Shown: positions 1-9,404, numbered from the stretch's first letter. The stretch is 64,000 nucleotides of DNA from Eutrophobius brisbanensis (GCA_038131795.1 JAYPQE010000003.1:1736001-1800000), one strand, 5' to 3'. Translations and numbers: made by a program. Notes: generated by a model not told the origin, from the sequence alone.

Positions 1-185
1 TTACGATAACCCTGCTTTTGAAGTTCGACGCCGCTGAATGCCTCGATGGAAATAGGCACTTCCTGTAGTGTCTGATTACGACGCTGGGCGGTCACCACCA
101 CTTCTTCCAGCACCTGTGCTGAGGCCAGTATTGGCCCAGCTGATAAAATCAAACTAACAATTAAAACAACTAAATGTCTTTGCAT
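1..185 (-). CDS. TonB-dependent receptor, N-terminal fragment
   Basis: The gene starts at ATG 185 and runs leftward out of the window, so only 61 codons are visible. They encode a signal peptide ending near LASAQ, then VLEEVVVTAQRR, the usual TonB-box-like start of TonB-dependent receptors. It is followed by QEVPISIEAFSG, the beginning of the plug domain. The product would be an outer-membrane active-uptake channel. The same N-terminal pattern recurs in the receptor at 62045, and both starts are preceded by an AGGGGAT-type ribosome site. The substrate cannot be inferred from this fragment. Confidence 0.85.
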   Translation of the reverse strand, partial: MQRHLVVLIVSLILSAGPILASAQVLEEVVVTAQRRNQTLQEVPISIEAFSGVELQKQGYR

Positions 186-443
186 TTGTAATCCCCTATA
201 TAAATAAAAATGAACAGCATTTGGATGTGATTATTATAAAACTTTGTTTTTTTAAAACCACAAAAATTACTTAAAATTCAATTATTTATATAGTAAGACG
301 TCTATAATTTTGTATTCTAATTATCAAGTCTGAATTTACTTGAGTGCTGCAGAAAGAATCAGTTCAAGATAACCGTATTTACTTAATCTTTTTGAGAGTA
401 TTTTGAATTAAGGGGAGAAATAAATATTATGTACTATAAACAA
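186..443. other. AT-rich leader region of the leftmost TonB receptor
   Basis: No gene is seen here. The stretch is very AT-rich and lies immediately upstream (minus strand) of the receptor start at 185, so it must hold its promoter and 5' leader. I cannot fix -35 and -10 boxes with confidence. A TAGGGGAT ribosome site lies just before the start codon. Confidence 0.4.
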
Positions 444-480
444 ACAAAGCCGGTGGAATGAATATTCACACCGGCTTTGT
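444..480 (-). terminator. Rho-independent terminator after the 521-10170 operon
   Basis: A perfect 12-bp stem (ACAAAGCCGGTG, 444-455, with its complement at 469-480) encloses a 13-base loop. It lies 40 bases past the stop of the ThDP enzyme gene. T-rich sequence follows the stem on the minus strand (TTGTTTA) and also on the plus strand, so it may work in both directions. Confidence 0.8.
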
Positions 481-520
481 TTTGATTTGTAAGTTAATTA
501 AAAAATTTTATGTTTTTTTA

Positions 521-2416
521 TTATACCTTACGTGTCCTTTGCTCGGCCAGTGAGAACTTCTGGTAGTCCGTTACTTCCGCACCCACGCCCAGTGTCCGGG
601 TGTGTACATCCAGCATAAAGGGACGGCCATCTGCCAGGGTACGCAGCCCCTTCCTGATGGCACCTTTTAACTGACTGGAATTTTTCACTACTGCCCCGTC
701 GATATTATAGGCGGCAGCAAGGTGGGTGAAGTCTACCCTTGGATTTCCAAGATAAGATACGTAGTCCCGGTTGGCCTGACCGGCGGGACCCATGCGGCCC
801 ATGATCTGCCAACGGGTTTCTTCATAGGTACCATTGTTAAATACTACGACCATCACCGGTATGTCATAGCGTGACATGGTCCACAGGGAATCATTCTGGC
901 CAAACAGATAACCACCATCACCTTGTAGTGCAATCACCTGTCTATTGGGGAGAGCAAGTTTGACGCCGGCGGAGGCACCCACACCCCAACCCAATGCACG
1001 GCCCTCAGTACGACCGATCTTCATCATGGCATCATCGGCAAAGGGAAACATACCCAGGGACTTGTACTCCGTACCCTGTTCCTCAACGATGACGGCATCG
1101 GGCTCCAGTTGTTGACGAAGCTCATAGGCCAACGCCTGCCATGGGACAGGTGAACCTTTACTTAATCTACCGGCCTCCAGCCTGGACTGTTGCCATGCGG
1201 TGGTCAGGCCGCCTGCAATGCGCATACGCTCTTCCGCCATTTGCTTGAGCTGGTTCCTGTTGGCCATGCTCTTGATAGCTTCAACCAGATCACCGGCGAT
1301 CTGATTGATATTTCCAACCAGGTTTGCAACCGTAGGTGAATTTCGGCCGACTGTATCCATATCAACACTGGCATGGATTTCCTTAATGGGGTTACTGCGA
1401 CTGAAGCCACCCGGTTCCTGCCTGGCGCCGAAGTTTAGATAGAGATCAAAAGGCTGCTGGTATTCACGAAGGTACGCACCAAGGTTTTGATCTTCACCCA
1501 ACCATAGCGTATGAGTATTGGGGAAGTCCGCATAAATACTACGGTGCTGGATCACCGGTATCCCCACCAGTTCACAAAGTTCAACCACGGCGGCCTGGGC
1601 ATCACAGGTACCCACTTCAGGCCCCACCTTCATCAACGGTGATTTGGCGCTGAGTATGACCTTGGCTGCACGTTCGATTTCTGAAGCATCAGGACGCAGT
1701 TCCATAGGGACATTCAATGCCTCACCAGAGAATATCGCGCCCTTGGTCTGTTTATACATAACATCTCTGGGGACGCGTAGTGCAGTAGGACCACCAGGTA
1801 ACACACTGGCCACCTTGTAGGCACGCCTTACCCATTCTGCCAGACGTTCCGGGTAATGGGCCTCCCAACGCCACTTGGTGTACTGACTTAAGGCCTCGAT
1901 CCAGTTATCAATGTCCTCATGACTGTCAGTACCTTCCCGGTTTGAGTTGGAATGGTCACTCATGATCACCAATGGGGTACGGTCTTTCATGGCGTTATAC
2001 ATATTGGATGTGGAATGCGGCAGACCCACCCGGCTGTACATGCAATAAGCGGGTTTCTTGGTGACCTTGGCATAACCATCGGCAATGGCCACTACCTGCC
2101 CCTCATGGGTGGCCTGAATAAGCTGAATCTGCGGTCTGTCCACCAGGGAGTCTGAAATTGGCCCCAGTCCCGAACCATTGGAGCAAAACAGGTATTTGGC
2201 ACCCGATTCGATCATCTGTTCCATCATCAGGTCACACCCGGTACCTTCTACAGTACGGACATAATCTGTTGGCAGGTCTCCACCTGGTATAAACGGCTCA
2301 ACGGCGGCCAATGCAGACCTGGCTGCCGTGGTACTGTAGCTGGCTGCTGCCATACCTGCCAGGAAACCACGGCGTGATATCTTTGCGTTTACTAAATCAT
2401 TAACTAATTTTCTCAT
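521..2416 (-). CDS. Tat-exported ThDP-dependent enzyme (acetolactate synthase/benzoylformate decarboxylase-like)
   Basis: A 631-residue thiamine-diphosphate enzyme of the acetohydroxyacid synthase/benzoylformate decarboxylase family. The cofactor-activating Glu lies in ATHEGQVVAIADGYA (E105). The GDG...NN ThDP/Mg motif is at 499-501 and 527-528. Unusually, it begins with a twin-arginine signal, SRRGFLAG (R15-R16), followed by an Ala-rich stretch, so it should be folded with its cofactor and exported by Tat. I chose ATG 2416 because AGGGGAA lies just upstream; a longer open frame to 2488 would run into the cytochrome gene. It is the last gene of the all-exported operon, directly after a cytochrome c. 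The reaction (2-oxoacid decarboxylation or carboligation) is inferred from family only. Confidence 0.85.
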   Translation of the reverse strand: MRKLVNDLVNAKISRRGFLAGMAAASYSTTAARSALAAVEPFIPGGDLPTDYVRTVEGTGCDLMMEQMIESGAKYLFCSNGSGLGPISDSLVDRPQIQLIQATHEGQVVAIADGYAKVTKKPAYCMYSRVGLPHSTSNMYNAMKDRTPLVIMSDHSNSNREGTDSHEDIDNWIEALSQYTKWRWEAHYPERLAEWVRRAYKVASVLPGGPTALRVPRDVMYKQTKGAIFSGEALNVPMELRPDASEIERAAKVILSAKSPLMKVGPEVGTCDAQAAVVELCELVGIPVIQHRSIYADFPNTHTLWLGEDQNLGAYLREYQQPFDLYLNFGARQEPGGFSRSNPIKEIHASVDMDTVGRNSPTVANLVGNINQIAGDLVEAIKSMANRNQLKQMAEERMRIAGGLTTAWQQSRLEAGRLSKGSPVPWQALAYELRQQLEPDAVIVEEQGTEYKSLGMFPFADDAMMKIGRTEGRALGWGVGASAGVKLALPNRQVIALQGDGGYLFGQNDSLWTMSRYDIPVMVVVFNNGTYEETRWQIMGRMGPAGQANRDYVSYLGNPRVDFTHLAAAYNIDGAVVKNSSQLKGAIRKGLRTLADGRPFMLDVHTRTLGVGAEVTDYQKFSLAEQRTRKV

Positions 2417-2453
2417 TTCTATTCCCCTGAAAATTCCAGTTAAATCTGTCAGA

Positions 2454-2747
2454 TCACTTGGTTGAAAAGTTGTCTGCCAGATAATCAATAATGTCCTGCA
2501 TGTCCTCGGGTTTTACCGGTGCGCCCCTGGCAACCATGTCATAAACGTAGAACTCCCAGTCATCGGCTGACATCTTGTTAGATGGACTGAAGATATTATC
2601 CAGACCATGACAGGCGGTGCAGGCATAGATGACTTTGTCCCGATGTTCTCCGTCCGGTAGACCCTGGGCCTGTACCTGACCATAAAAACCAAAAAGAGTG
2701 ATTAGCAAAATCAGGTATTTGCAAATTCCTGGATTAGACAATTTCAT
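2454..2747 (-). CDS. small c-type cytochrome
   Basis: A 97-residue exported cytochrome. After a signal peptide (about 1-27, ending VQAQ) there is one haem-binding CTACH motif (C43, C46, H47). Met residues further on (for example in YDMVARG) could be the distal ligand. Size and the DDWEFYVYDMVARGAPV block resemble the short cytochrome c subunits that accompany periplasmic dehydrogenases. AGGAGG precedes the start at 2747. It lies 37 bases upstream of the ThDP enzyme gene, suggesting it takes electrons from a periplasmic oxidation in the same pathway. That role is inferred. Confidence 0.85.
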   Translation of the reverse strand: MKLSNPGICKYLILLITLFGFYGQVQAQGLPDGEHRDKVIYACTACHGLDNIFSPSNKMSADDWEFYVYDMVARGAPVKPEDMQDIIDYLADNFSTK

Positions 2748-2859
2748 TCATCCTCCTAGATTATCCAATATTTATCGTTTTTATTGATGCAAGATAATAC
2801 GCAAGCTGTCGTTAGTCTACCATAACTGGCAGTTTTCTAAATTGATGCACAAAACATTA

Positions 2860-3486
2860 TTATCGGTATCGCCGAGACAGAGGACTTCGTAGATTCCCAG
2901 GGAAGGTCTCAATCCCGCTCTGCTCATATCGATCAAAAATAATGTCCTGAAAACTCATTGAATTATCATCAACTTCCATCTCTTTTTTCAGTTGTTCAGT
3001 TAGCGATGCAATCGTGATCTTGTTACGCATATTGTTATGCAGCAATTGCTCATCCACTATACCCAGTTTTGCAATATTGCGTTTGTTATAGCCGTTAAAA
3101 CCGAGTCCTGTCATAAGCTCATTCAATCCAGTCATCAGCTGCTCTTTGTTAATATTAATGCCCCGCTTATCGGCCATCTCCAACATTACTATCTCATGGG
3201 CCCGTTTCTCAAGAAATTGATATTGCATGGTCATAATCTGTTGCTGGTCCTTAATGGGTACGCCGTTTTGTACCGCATCGATCACCATCTGTAATTCAAA
3301 TTCCAGTTCAAACTGGCGGCGAGTCAGTTCCTGGTCGCCATAACGGATGACGACAGGGTTTTCTGGTGAGACAGATTGGGAGAAGGCTGGGTTGGTAAAA
3401 AAGGATAGTCCTAATGAAGATAAAACCACAAAGTAGTTAAACTTTTTAATAATTAGTTTAAAGATCGAAAATAATTTATTAATCAT
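2860..3486 (-). CDS. exported SurA-N-like chaperone-type protein
   Basis: A 208-residue protein with an N-terminal signal/hydrophobic segment (about 14-36, ending NPAFSQ). Its helical body resembles the N-terminal chaperone domain of SurA/PpiD-type proteins: VVIRYGDQELTRRQFELE, then helices rich in Met, Gln and Leu. No parvulin isomerase domain follows, so it is much shorter than SurA. It sits between the four amidohydrolase C-half genes and the cytochrome gene on the same strand. A plausible role is a dedicated periplasmic folding or assembly factor for the split enzymes. Recognition is by pattern only and could be wrong. Confidence 0.55.
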   Translation of the reverse strand: MINKLFSIFKLIIKKFNYFVVLSSLGLSFFTNPAFSQSVSPENPVVIRYGDQELTRRQFELEFELQMVIDAVQNGVPIKDQQQIMTMQYQFLEKRAHEIVMLEMADKRGININKEQLMTGLNELMTGLGFNGYNKRNIAKLGIVDEQLLHNNMRNKITIASLTEQLKKEMEVDDNSMSFQDIIFDRYEQSGIETFPGNLRSPLSRRYR

Positions 3487-3569
3487 GCTCTAAATCCGAT
3501 ATGCCGTGCTTAACCTGGCATCAAGTTATTTAATGAGCACCTGCGGCGCACTTAAATGACCCCTTGCTA

Positions 3570-3620
3570 CCTTCCCTAAAGGGAAGGGTATACCGGATAT
3601 TTGCTTCGCAAATTCCGGAA
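3570..3620. repeat. REP-like intergenic palindrome
   Basis: Two adjacent hairpins between the fourth amidohydrolase C-half gene and the chaperone-like gene: CCTTCCC-TAAA-GGGAAGG (3570-3587) and an imperfect CCGGATATTTGC/GCAAATTCCGG stem (3593-3618). The second is nearly repeated at 43733-43758 and ends in the same GGAATGACG tail. Such dispersed palindromes are common between proteobacterial genes. Here it may also set the 3' boundary of the upstream messages. Confidence 0.65.
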
Positions 3621-3636
3621 TGACGACAGGGAATAT

Positions 3637-4986
3637 CTATTTTCTAACAGGATTATAGTCCGGGTCTTTGTAGACCACCTCATTGGCCTGCACCGTAAGA
3701 GCAATTTTATTATCGTGGATTTCCAGATCAGGTCCGGACAAAAAGGGTTTATCAGTCACAATAAAATCTGCAAACTTGCCCACTTCCAGACTCCCTACTT
3801 TGGATTCAGCATAGAGAAATTCAGCAGACCGGTAAGTGAATAATTTTAACGCCACGACGCGGTCTACGCTTTCTTCCGGCGTGAACATTTCTCCCTGACG
3901 GTCACCACGCAATAGCGTTCTATTAACAAAGATATCCATGTCCATAAAATAGGTAGGCTCATGACTTTCCCCTACCACATTAACACCGTTGTCTATGAGT
4001 GTGCGGATTGGACCGAGGAAGTTAAAACAGGATTCCACGTAATTTTGCCTGCAATTGTCCGGCTCTATTTCCAGTGATCTACCCAGGGCAATGGGAATAA
4101 ACAGGTTATATTTAAGTGCAGCCTGCATGACATCGTCAACGGCGCCAACCATAGTGCCATGGGCAAAGCCATGGCGTGAATTTCGAACAAAGTCCAGGTT
4201 CATAAACTCAGGTTTTGCAGCCATTGCTTCCTCAAGTTTCTGAACAAAAATACGGACCGCATGACTGCCAACGGCATGTACACCGGCAAACCGCCAACCG
4301 GCCCGAATACCGCGCACCAGTGCCTGCACAGTCGGGGCATTAAAATCAGGACATATTTCCAATATTTCTTTTACCTGACTTTCTTCCACCCCCGGTTTGA
4401 CGGGTAAATCTTCTCCCATACAGCCGCGGTTAGGCGCGTCCCAATCCCCCTCGGCACTCATACCATGTAACCAGAACCAGGGGTTGACCTCTATGGTCTC
4501 CCACATGGCGCCGCGGTGTTCATAAAACCCGGCAGCAGCGGATGACGGGATGGGCTGACGTGCCAGGTCCCAACTAAAGGCAAACCGTAACGGTAGTCGG
4601 CCTTCTGTACGCAGCATATAATTGTAGGCGGTCACCTGCTGGTTGGTATTTAACCGCGATCCAAAGGTTGTCATTCCTTTTGGATGGTATTCTTTTTCCA
4701 CTAACATCTTGAATCCATCACCATATTGCAATGGTGTGGGCTGTTCCCTGAGTAGTTGAGCAAGGTGCGCCCGCAAGGGACTTTGGGTTATCAATCCTCG
4801 CTGCCCCGGATTTTCCATGCCCCTGGCCTGGTTATTAACTGATTCCACCAGGTCCGGCCACATCTCCAGGACCTTGTCCATGGCAAACTGGTTAAATAAC
4901 AGGGCCCTATGGGCAGCCTGCGATGTAGGAATATAAAGGGTTACCAGAAGTATCAGACTAAGTGTGTTTAAAAAAATTTTTTTCAT
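3637..4986 (-). CDS. split amidohydrolase, C-terminal half, paralogue 4
   Basis: A 449-residue exported protein: signal peptide 1-24 (TSQA), then mature sequence starting AHRALLFNQ. It corresponds to about residues 303-733 of the full-length amidohydrolase encoded at 48962-51163. Visible catalytic-half features are GVHAVGSHAVRIF (H237, H242), SRHGFAHGTM (H272, H276), GVNVVGE (E340) and the closing SLEVGKFADFIV strand of the composite beta-sandwich. The HxH metal motif expected on the first barrel strand is absent; it lies in the separate gene at 9415-10170. This is the last of four tandem copies. It lacks the roughly 12-residue acidic insertion around 345-365 seen in the others, so it is the shortest. 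The substrate is unknown. Confidence 0.85.
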   Translation of the reverse strand: MKKIFLNTLSLILLVTLYIPTSQAAHRALLFNQFAMDKVLEMWPDLVESVNNQARGMENPGQRGLITQSPLRAHLAQLLREQPTPLQYGDGFKMLVEKEYHPKGMTTFGSRLNTNQQVTAYNYMLRTEGRLPLRFAFSWDLARQPIPSSAAAGFYEHRGAMWETIEVNPWFWLHGMSAEGDWDAPNRGCMGEDLPVKPGVEESQVKEILEICPDFNAPTVQALVRGIRAGWRFAGVHAVGSHAVRIFVQKLEEAMAAKPEFMNLDFVRNSRHGFAHGTMVGAVDDVMQAALKYNLFIPIALGRSLEIEPDNCRQNYVESCFNFLGPIRTLIDNGVNVVGESHEPTYFMDMDIFVNRTLLRGDRQGEMFTPEESVDRVVALKLFTYRSAEFLYAESKVGSLEVGKFADFIVTDKPFLSGPDLEIHDNKIALTVQANEVVYKDPDYNPVRK

Positions 4987-5055
4987 TTCACTTCTCCGGT
5001 ATCCGTAATATATATGTTGCTTAAACTGCCTGACATCTGCTCTAGCCGTTGATTA

Positions 5056-6465
5056 TTATCTGGTAGTGACCGCAGGTTTATAATCAGGATCCTGGTAGCG
5101 TATATCATCAGCCGTTACGGTTAAGACTACCTTGTTATCACGAATTTCCGTATCGGGTCCAGACAAATAAGGTTTGTCAGTAACAATAAAATCCGCATAT
5201 TTGCCAACTTCCAGTGTCCCCACTTTAGATTCAGCATATAAAAACTCAGCAGAACGTCTGGTGAAAAGTTTGAGGGCAACCACTCTGTCTACACCTTCTT
5301 CAGGTAAATACACAATACCGTCACCATATTTTTCTGTAGGCATACGGTTTTCATCTGTCCCTTCGGAGATCTCCCTGTTTACGTGAACGTCCCAGATGTC
5401 AAAGTAGGTCTCGGGTGTGGCCGTTCCAATGAGGCCTTCACCCACCACATTCACGCCCGCATCGATCAATGTCTTGATAGGCGCGAGAAATTTCCAGCCG
5501 GGCTCACCATAGTTTTGCATGATGTTCTGTGGCTCGATGGCAAGCGATCGTCGAACATTAATGGGCAGATAAAGATTATATTTCACCATACTTTCCACCA
5601 CGTCCGGCACGGCTCCGGTGAGAGTCCCATGGGCAAAGCCGTGACGGGAATTACGGACATAGTCCAGGGTCAGCATCTTGGGATTGGCAGCCATAAATTC
5701 TTCCAGTTTCTGGACAAAGATTCGGATGGCATGACTGCCCACGGCATGGACGCCGGCGAATCGCCAGCCCGAGCGTACACCCCGCATCAGGGACTGGACC
5801 GCTGCCTCATCAAAAGATGGGCAAATTTCAATAATCTCCTTGACCTCCCTGGCATCAACCCCTTGTTTGGCAGGAAGATCGTCACCCATACAACCCCGAT
5901 TGGGTGCGTCCCATTCCCCTTCACTGCTCATGCCGTGCAGCCATAGCCAGGGATTTTTCTCTATGGTATTCCACAACACACCGCTGTATTCATATAGTCC
6001 GGCCGACGCAGCTGAGGAAATGGCCTGTCTGGCCAGGTCATTACTATAGGCAAGGCGTAACGGTAATCGTCCGTCCCGTCGCAATAGATAGTAATAGGCG
6101 GTAATTTGTTCGGCGGTATTTAAACGGGTTGCAAAAGTGGATATTCCTGATGGGGCATAGTGTTCTTCCACCAGTTTGATAAATCCATCGCCATATTGCT
6201 CAGGTGTAGGTTGCTCACGTAACAGTTGGCCGAAGTGTTCCCGCAGCGGACTGGTCATTATCAACCCCCTACCGCCCGGATCATCTGCACCCCTGGCCTG
6301 GTTGTTTGTGGTCTCCACAAAATCCGGCCACATCTCCAACACCCGGTCATACGCATTCTGGTTAAACAACATGGCACGGTGCGCAGCGCTCACAGCCCCG
6401 CTGACCAACAACATAGTAAACATTACGATAAAAATATTTATTTGTGTCAGTCTGACGCCTGCCAT
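5056..6465 (-). CDS. split amidohydrolase, C-terminal half, paralogue 3
   Basis: A 469-residue paralogue of the preceding C-half: signal peptide ending AVSA, mature start AHRAMLFNQ. It keeps the VHAVGSHAIRIF, RHGFAHGTL, GVNVVGE and TLEVGKYADFIVTDKPYLSGPD blocks. It differs in losing the Cys-containing DNCRQNYVE segment of the other three (here QNIMQNYGEPGWKF), so substrate contacts may differ. It sits in the tandem array, 69 bases upstream of paralogue 4. Like its sisters it has no HxH motif and would need the N-terminal half to complete a canonical amidohydrolase metal site. Confidence 0.85.
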   Translation of the reverse strand: MAGVRLTQINIFIVMFTMLLVSGAVSAAHRAMLFNQNAYDRVLEMWPDFVETTNNQARGADDPGGRGLIMTSPLREHFGQLLREQPTPEQYGDGFIKLVEEHYAPSGISTFATRLNTAEQITAYYYLLRRDGRLPLRLAYSNDLARQAISSAASAGLYEYSGVLWNTIEKNPWLWLHGMSSEGEWDAPNRGCMGDDLPAKQGVDAREVKEIIEICPSFDEAAVQSLMRGVRSGWRFAGVHAVGSHAIRIFVQKLEEFMAANPKMLTLDYVRNSRHGFAHGTLTGAVPDVVESMVKYNLYLPINVRRSLAIEPQNIMQNYGEPGWKFLAPIKTLIDAGVNVVGEGLIGTATPETYFDIWDVHVNREISEGTDENRMPTEKYGDGIVYLPEEGVDRVVALKLFTRRSAEFLYAESKVGTLEVGKYADFIVTDKPYLSGPDTEIRDNKVVLTVTADDIRYQDPDYKPAVTTR

Positions 6466-6535
6466 TCGTTTAACCTCACTGTATAAATGTTATTTTACCC
6501 TCACGATTATTCAGGGTTTTTATTCAATATGATGC

Positions 6536-7948
6536 TTATTTAATCGTCGGTGTATATTCAGGATCCTGGTAAACAATTTCGTCGGCCTGCACCGTCATCA
6601 CCACCTTGTTGTCCCGAATTTCAACGTCAGGGCCGGCAAGGTAAGGTCTGTCTGAAACGATAAAGTCCGCATACTTTCCTACTTCCAGACTCCCTATCTT
6701 CTCTTCTGCATAGAGAAACTCTGAAGAGCGGTGAGTAAACAGTTTGAGGGCAACCACCCTGTCTACGCCTTCATCGGCATTATAGATGGTACCTTCCTCA
6801 CCATGCTCCGGTGGACCATAATCATGGCCGGCCGCATCTGCGATCTCTCGGTTTACATAGACATCCAGCCGATTAAAGTAGGTCTCCGGGTTGGTCATCA
6901 CCACTTCTGCTTCACCAACAATGTTGACACCCAGGTCGAGCATCGTTTTGACCGGGGCAAGAAAATTAAAGCAGGCCTCCACATAATTCTGTCGGCAATT
7001 GTCCGGTTCAATAGACAACGAGCGTGCCGCATCTATGGGGATATAAAGATTATACTTTTTCATGGCCTCAACCACGTCCGGCACCGGACCAATCATCGTG
7101 CCATGGGCAAAGCCATAACGGGCTTTGCGTACAAAATCCATGGTCAGGAATTTAGGTCGGGCTGCCATGTGTTCTTCCAGCTTTTGCACAAAGATACGAA
7201 TTGCGTGGGTTCCAACGCCGTGCACACCTACCCAGCGCCAACCGGAACGTACGCCACGCATTAGTGCCTGGACAGAGGGCGCATTGAAATCCGGACATAT
7301 CTCCAGGACCTCTTTCACCTGTCTGACTTCAACGCCGGGTTTAACAGCCAGGTCACCTTGCATACATCCTCTATTTGGGGCGTCCCAATCTCCCTCGGAG
7401 GTCATGCCAGAAGTCCATAGCCAGTGGTTATATTCTATGGTTTCCCATAATGCACCTCGGTGTTCATAAAACCCGGCGGCAGCGGCTTCAGGAATGGCCT
7501 GCCTGGCCAGGTCCAGGGCCATGGCATGGCGAATGGGTAATTTATTATCTTTGCGCAACAGGTAATGATAAGCACTCACCTGGGCATTGGTATTGACCCT
7601 GGAGCCAAATGTCGTGCGTCCTGCCGGATGAAAATTTTCTGCGATGAGTTTTTTAAAGCCATCACCATATTGTTCCGGTGTGGGTTGTTCCCGTAATAAC
7701 TGATTCAGGTGGGCCCGAAGTGGGGCCTGATTTATAGCACCCCGCTCTCCCGCATTTTCCATGCCCCTGGCCTGGTTATTGACTGATTCCACATAGTCAG
7801 GCCACATCTCCAGGATCTTGTCCATGGCAAAATTATTAAAAAGCAAAACACGATGGGCGGCCTGGACGGGGACGCACATCACCGCCATGGTAAATACAGT
7901 CATCATGGCCTTAAAGGTAAATTGTTTTAATGTTTCCATTCTTTGCAC
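6536..7948 (-). CDS. split amidohydrolase, C-terminal half, paralogue 2
   Basis: A 470-residue C-half with signal peptide ending CVPVQA and mature start AHRVLLFNN. Conserved blocks are GVHGVGTHAIRIF, ARYGFAHGTM (first His of the RHGFAHG block replaced by Tyr), DNCRQNYVEACFNF, GVNIVGE and SLEVGKYADFIVSDRPYL. The start at 7948 gives MQRMETLKQ; a second Met three codons later is an alternative. The spacing of 70 bases to the next copy and the same orientation indicate co-transcription. The His-to-Tyr change at a conserved position suggests functional divergence among the copies. Confidence 0.85.
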   Translation of the reverse strand: MQRMETLKQFTFKAMMTVFTMAVMCVPVQAAHRVLLFNNFAMDKILEMWPDYVESVNNQARGMENAGERGAINQAPLRAHLNQLLREQPTPEQYGDGFKKLIAENFHPAGRTTFGSRVNTNAQVSAYHYLLRKDNKLPIRHAMALDLARQAIPEAAAAGFYEHRGALWETIEYNHWLWTSGMTSEGDWDAPNRGCMQGDLAVKPGVEVRQVKEVLEICPDFNAPSVQALMRGVRSGWRWVGVHGVGTHAIRIFVQKLEEHMAARPKFLTMDFVRKARYGFAHGTMIGPVPDVVEAMKKYNLYIPIDAARSLSIEPDNCRQNYVEACFNFLAPVKTMLDLGVNIVGEAEVVMTNPETYFNRLDVYVNREIADAAGHDYGPPEHGEEGTIYNADEGVDRVVALKLFTHRSSEFLYAEEKIGSLEVGKYADFIVSDRPYLAGPDVEIRDNKVVMTVQADEIVYQDPEYTPTIK

Positions 7949-8000
7949 CTGTTATTAACTTGTTTAGTTCTTACCGTTTGTGACTAACACTCGCTCCCAG

Positions 8001-9404
8001 TCATTGTGTGGTTGGATTATATTCCGGGTCTTTATAACGGACTTCGTTGGCCAGTACGGTCATAATCGTTTTGTTGTCCCTGATCTCGCGGTCAGGCCCG
8101 GACAGATAAGGTTTATCGACCACAACAAAATCTGCATATTTACCCACCTCAATACTGCCAATCTTTGACTCGGCATAAAGAAACTCAGCGGAGCGGTAAG
8201 TAAAGAGTTTTAGTGCTACCACACGATCAACACCTTCTTCTGGATTATAAATTTCTCCCTCGCCAAAACGTTCCGGCGCGGTGGCTTCAGTACCTGCACC
8301 CATTTCCATTTCCCTGTTAACGTAAACATCAAAAATATCAAAATAGGTTTCAGGATCTGGCCTGCCGATCTCAAATTCGCCCACTACTTTTACCCCCTGA
8401 TCCAGCAGGGTTTTCACAGGGCCAATAAATTTAAAACAGGCCTCTACATAATTCTGACGACAATTATCAGGTTCAATGGCCAGGGCCCGGCGCAGGTTAA
8501 TGGGTACATACAGGTTATATTTAAGAAACCCTTCTACTACGTCCGGCACTGCGCCGGTCATGGTACCGTGGGCAAAGCCGTGTCGGGACTCCCTGACAAA
8601 ATCCAGGGTCAGTACTGCAGGATTGGCCTGCATATGACCTTCCAGTTTTTCGATAAACAACCTCAGGCCATGACTACCCACACCGTGGACACCGGCATAA
8701 CGCCAGCCGGAACGAATTCCACGCATTAAAGCCTGTACTGTGGGCGCACTAAAATCAGGACAAATTTCAATGATGTCCTTGACCTGTGATTCATCTACAC
8801 CTGCTTTAACAGGTAAATCATCCTGCAGACAACCACGGTTCGGGGCGTCCCAGTCTCCTTCACTGGCCATACCATGCAGCCATAACCAGGGATTGGCATC
8901 GATTGTATCCCACATGGCACCGCTGTATTCATTGAGGCCGGCAGCTGCAGCCGATGGGATGGCCTGCCTAGCCAGGTCATAGGCGTAGGCATGTCTGACA
9001 GGTAACTTCCTGTCCCGGCGGTATAAATAATGATAGGCCGTGATCTGCTCATTGGTATTGACCCGGGAAGCAAATGCGGTCATCCCGGCCTTACTGTAGA
9101 ACTCATCCACAAGCTTTTTAAAGCCATCCCCATATTGCTCAGGTGTAGGCTGCTCTCTTAATAGCTGTCCAAGGTGAGAACGTAACGGGCTCTGGGTGAT
9201 CAGTCCGCGGGCACCGGCATCCTCCATACCCCTGGCCTGGTTATTGACCGATTCCTCGAAATCCGGCCACATTTCCAGGACCTTGTCCATGGCATACTGG
9301 TTAAACAATATGGCCCGGTGACTGGCCTGTACCGGTCCTGACACCAGGACGAATCCGAAGAGGATGAAATACAATGAAGTATTTCTCAGATTAATGATGT
9401 TCAT
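8001..9404 (-). CDS. split amidohydrolase, C-terminal half, paralogue 1
   Basis: A 467-residue C-half and the copy nearest the N-half gene: its start is only 10 bases from that gene's stop, suggesting translational coupling. The signal peptide ends SGPVQA and the mature start is SHRAILFNQ. It has GVHGVGSHGLRLF, SRHGFAHGTM, DNCRQNYVEACFKF, GVKVVGE and SIEVGKYADFVVVDKPYLSGPD. The separate signal peptide and start codon rule out a simple frameshift of one long gene. It is the best candidate for the direct partner of the N-half. Confidence 0.87.
   Translation of the reverse strand: MNIINLRNTSLYFILFGFVLVSGPVQASHRAILFNQYAMDKVLEMWPDFEESVNNQARGMEDAGARGLITQSPLRSHLGQLLREQPTPEQYGDGFKKLVDEFYSKAGMTAFASRVNTNEQITAYHYLYRRDRKLPVRHAYAYDLARQAIPSAAAAGLNEYSGAMWDTIDANPWLWLHGMASEGDWDAPNRGCLQDDLPVKAGVDESQVKDIIEICPDFSAPTVQALMRGIRSGWRYAGVHGVGSHGLRLFIEKLEGHMQANPAVLTLDFVRESRHGFAHGTMTGAVPDVVEGFLKYNLYVPINLRRALAIEPDNCRQNYVEACFKFIGPVKTLLDQGVKVVGEFEIGRPDPETYFDIFDVYVNREMEMGAGTEATAPERFGEGEIYNPEEGVDRVVALKLFTYRSAEFLYAESKIGSIEVGKYADFVVVDKPYLSGPDREIRDNKTIMTVLANEVRYKDPEYNPTTQ

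Noticed and set aside
2417..2488. Longer N-terminus for the ThDP enzyme
   Set aside because: It would run into the cytochrome c gene and place the Tat signal internally; ATG 2416 has a good ribosome site.
5383..7264. Plus-strand open frames of 177-187 codons opposite the C-half genes
   Set aside because: Similar shadows recur at the same place in each paralogue, as expected from antisense reading of a repeated coding sequence.
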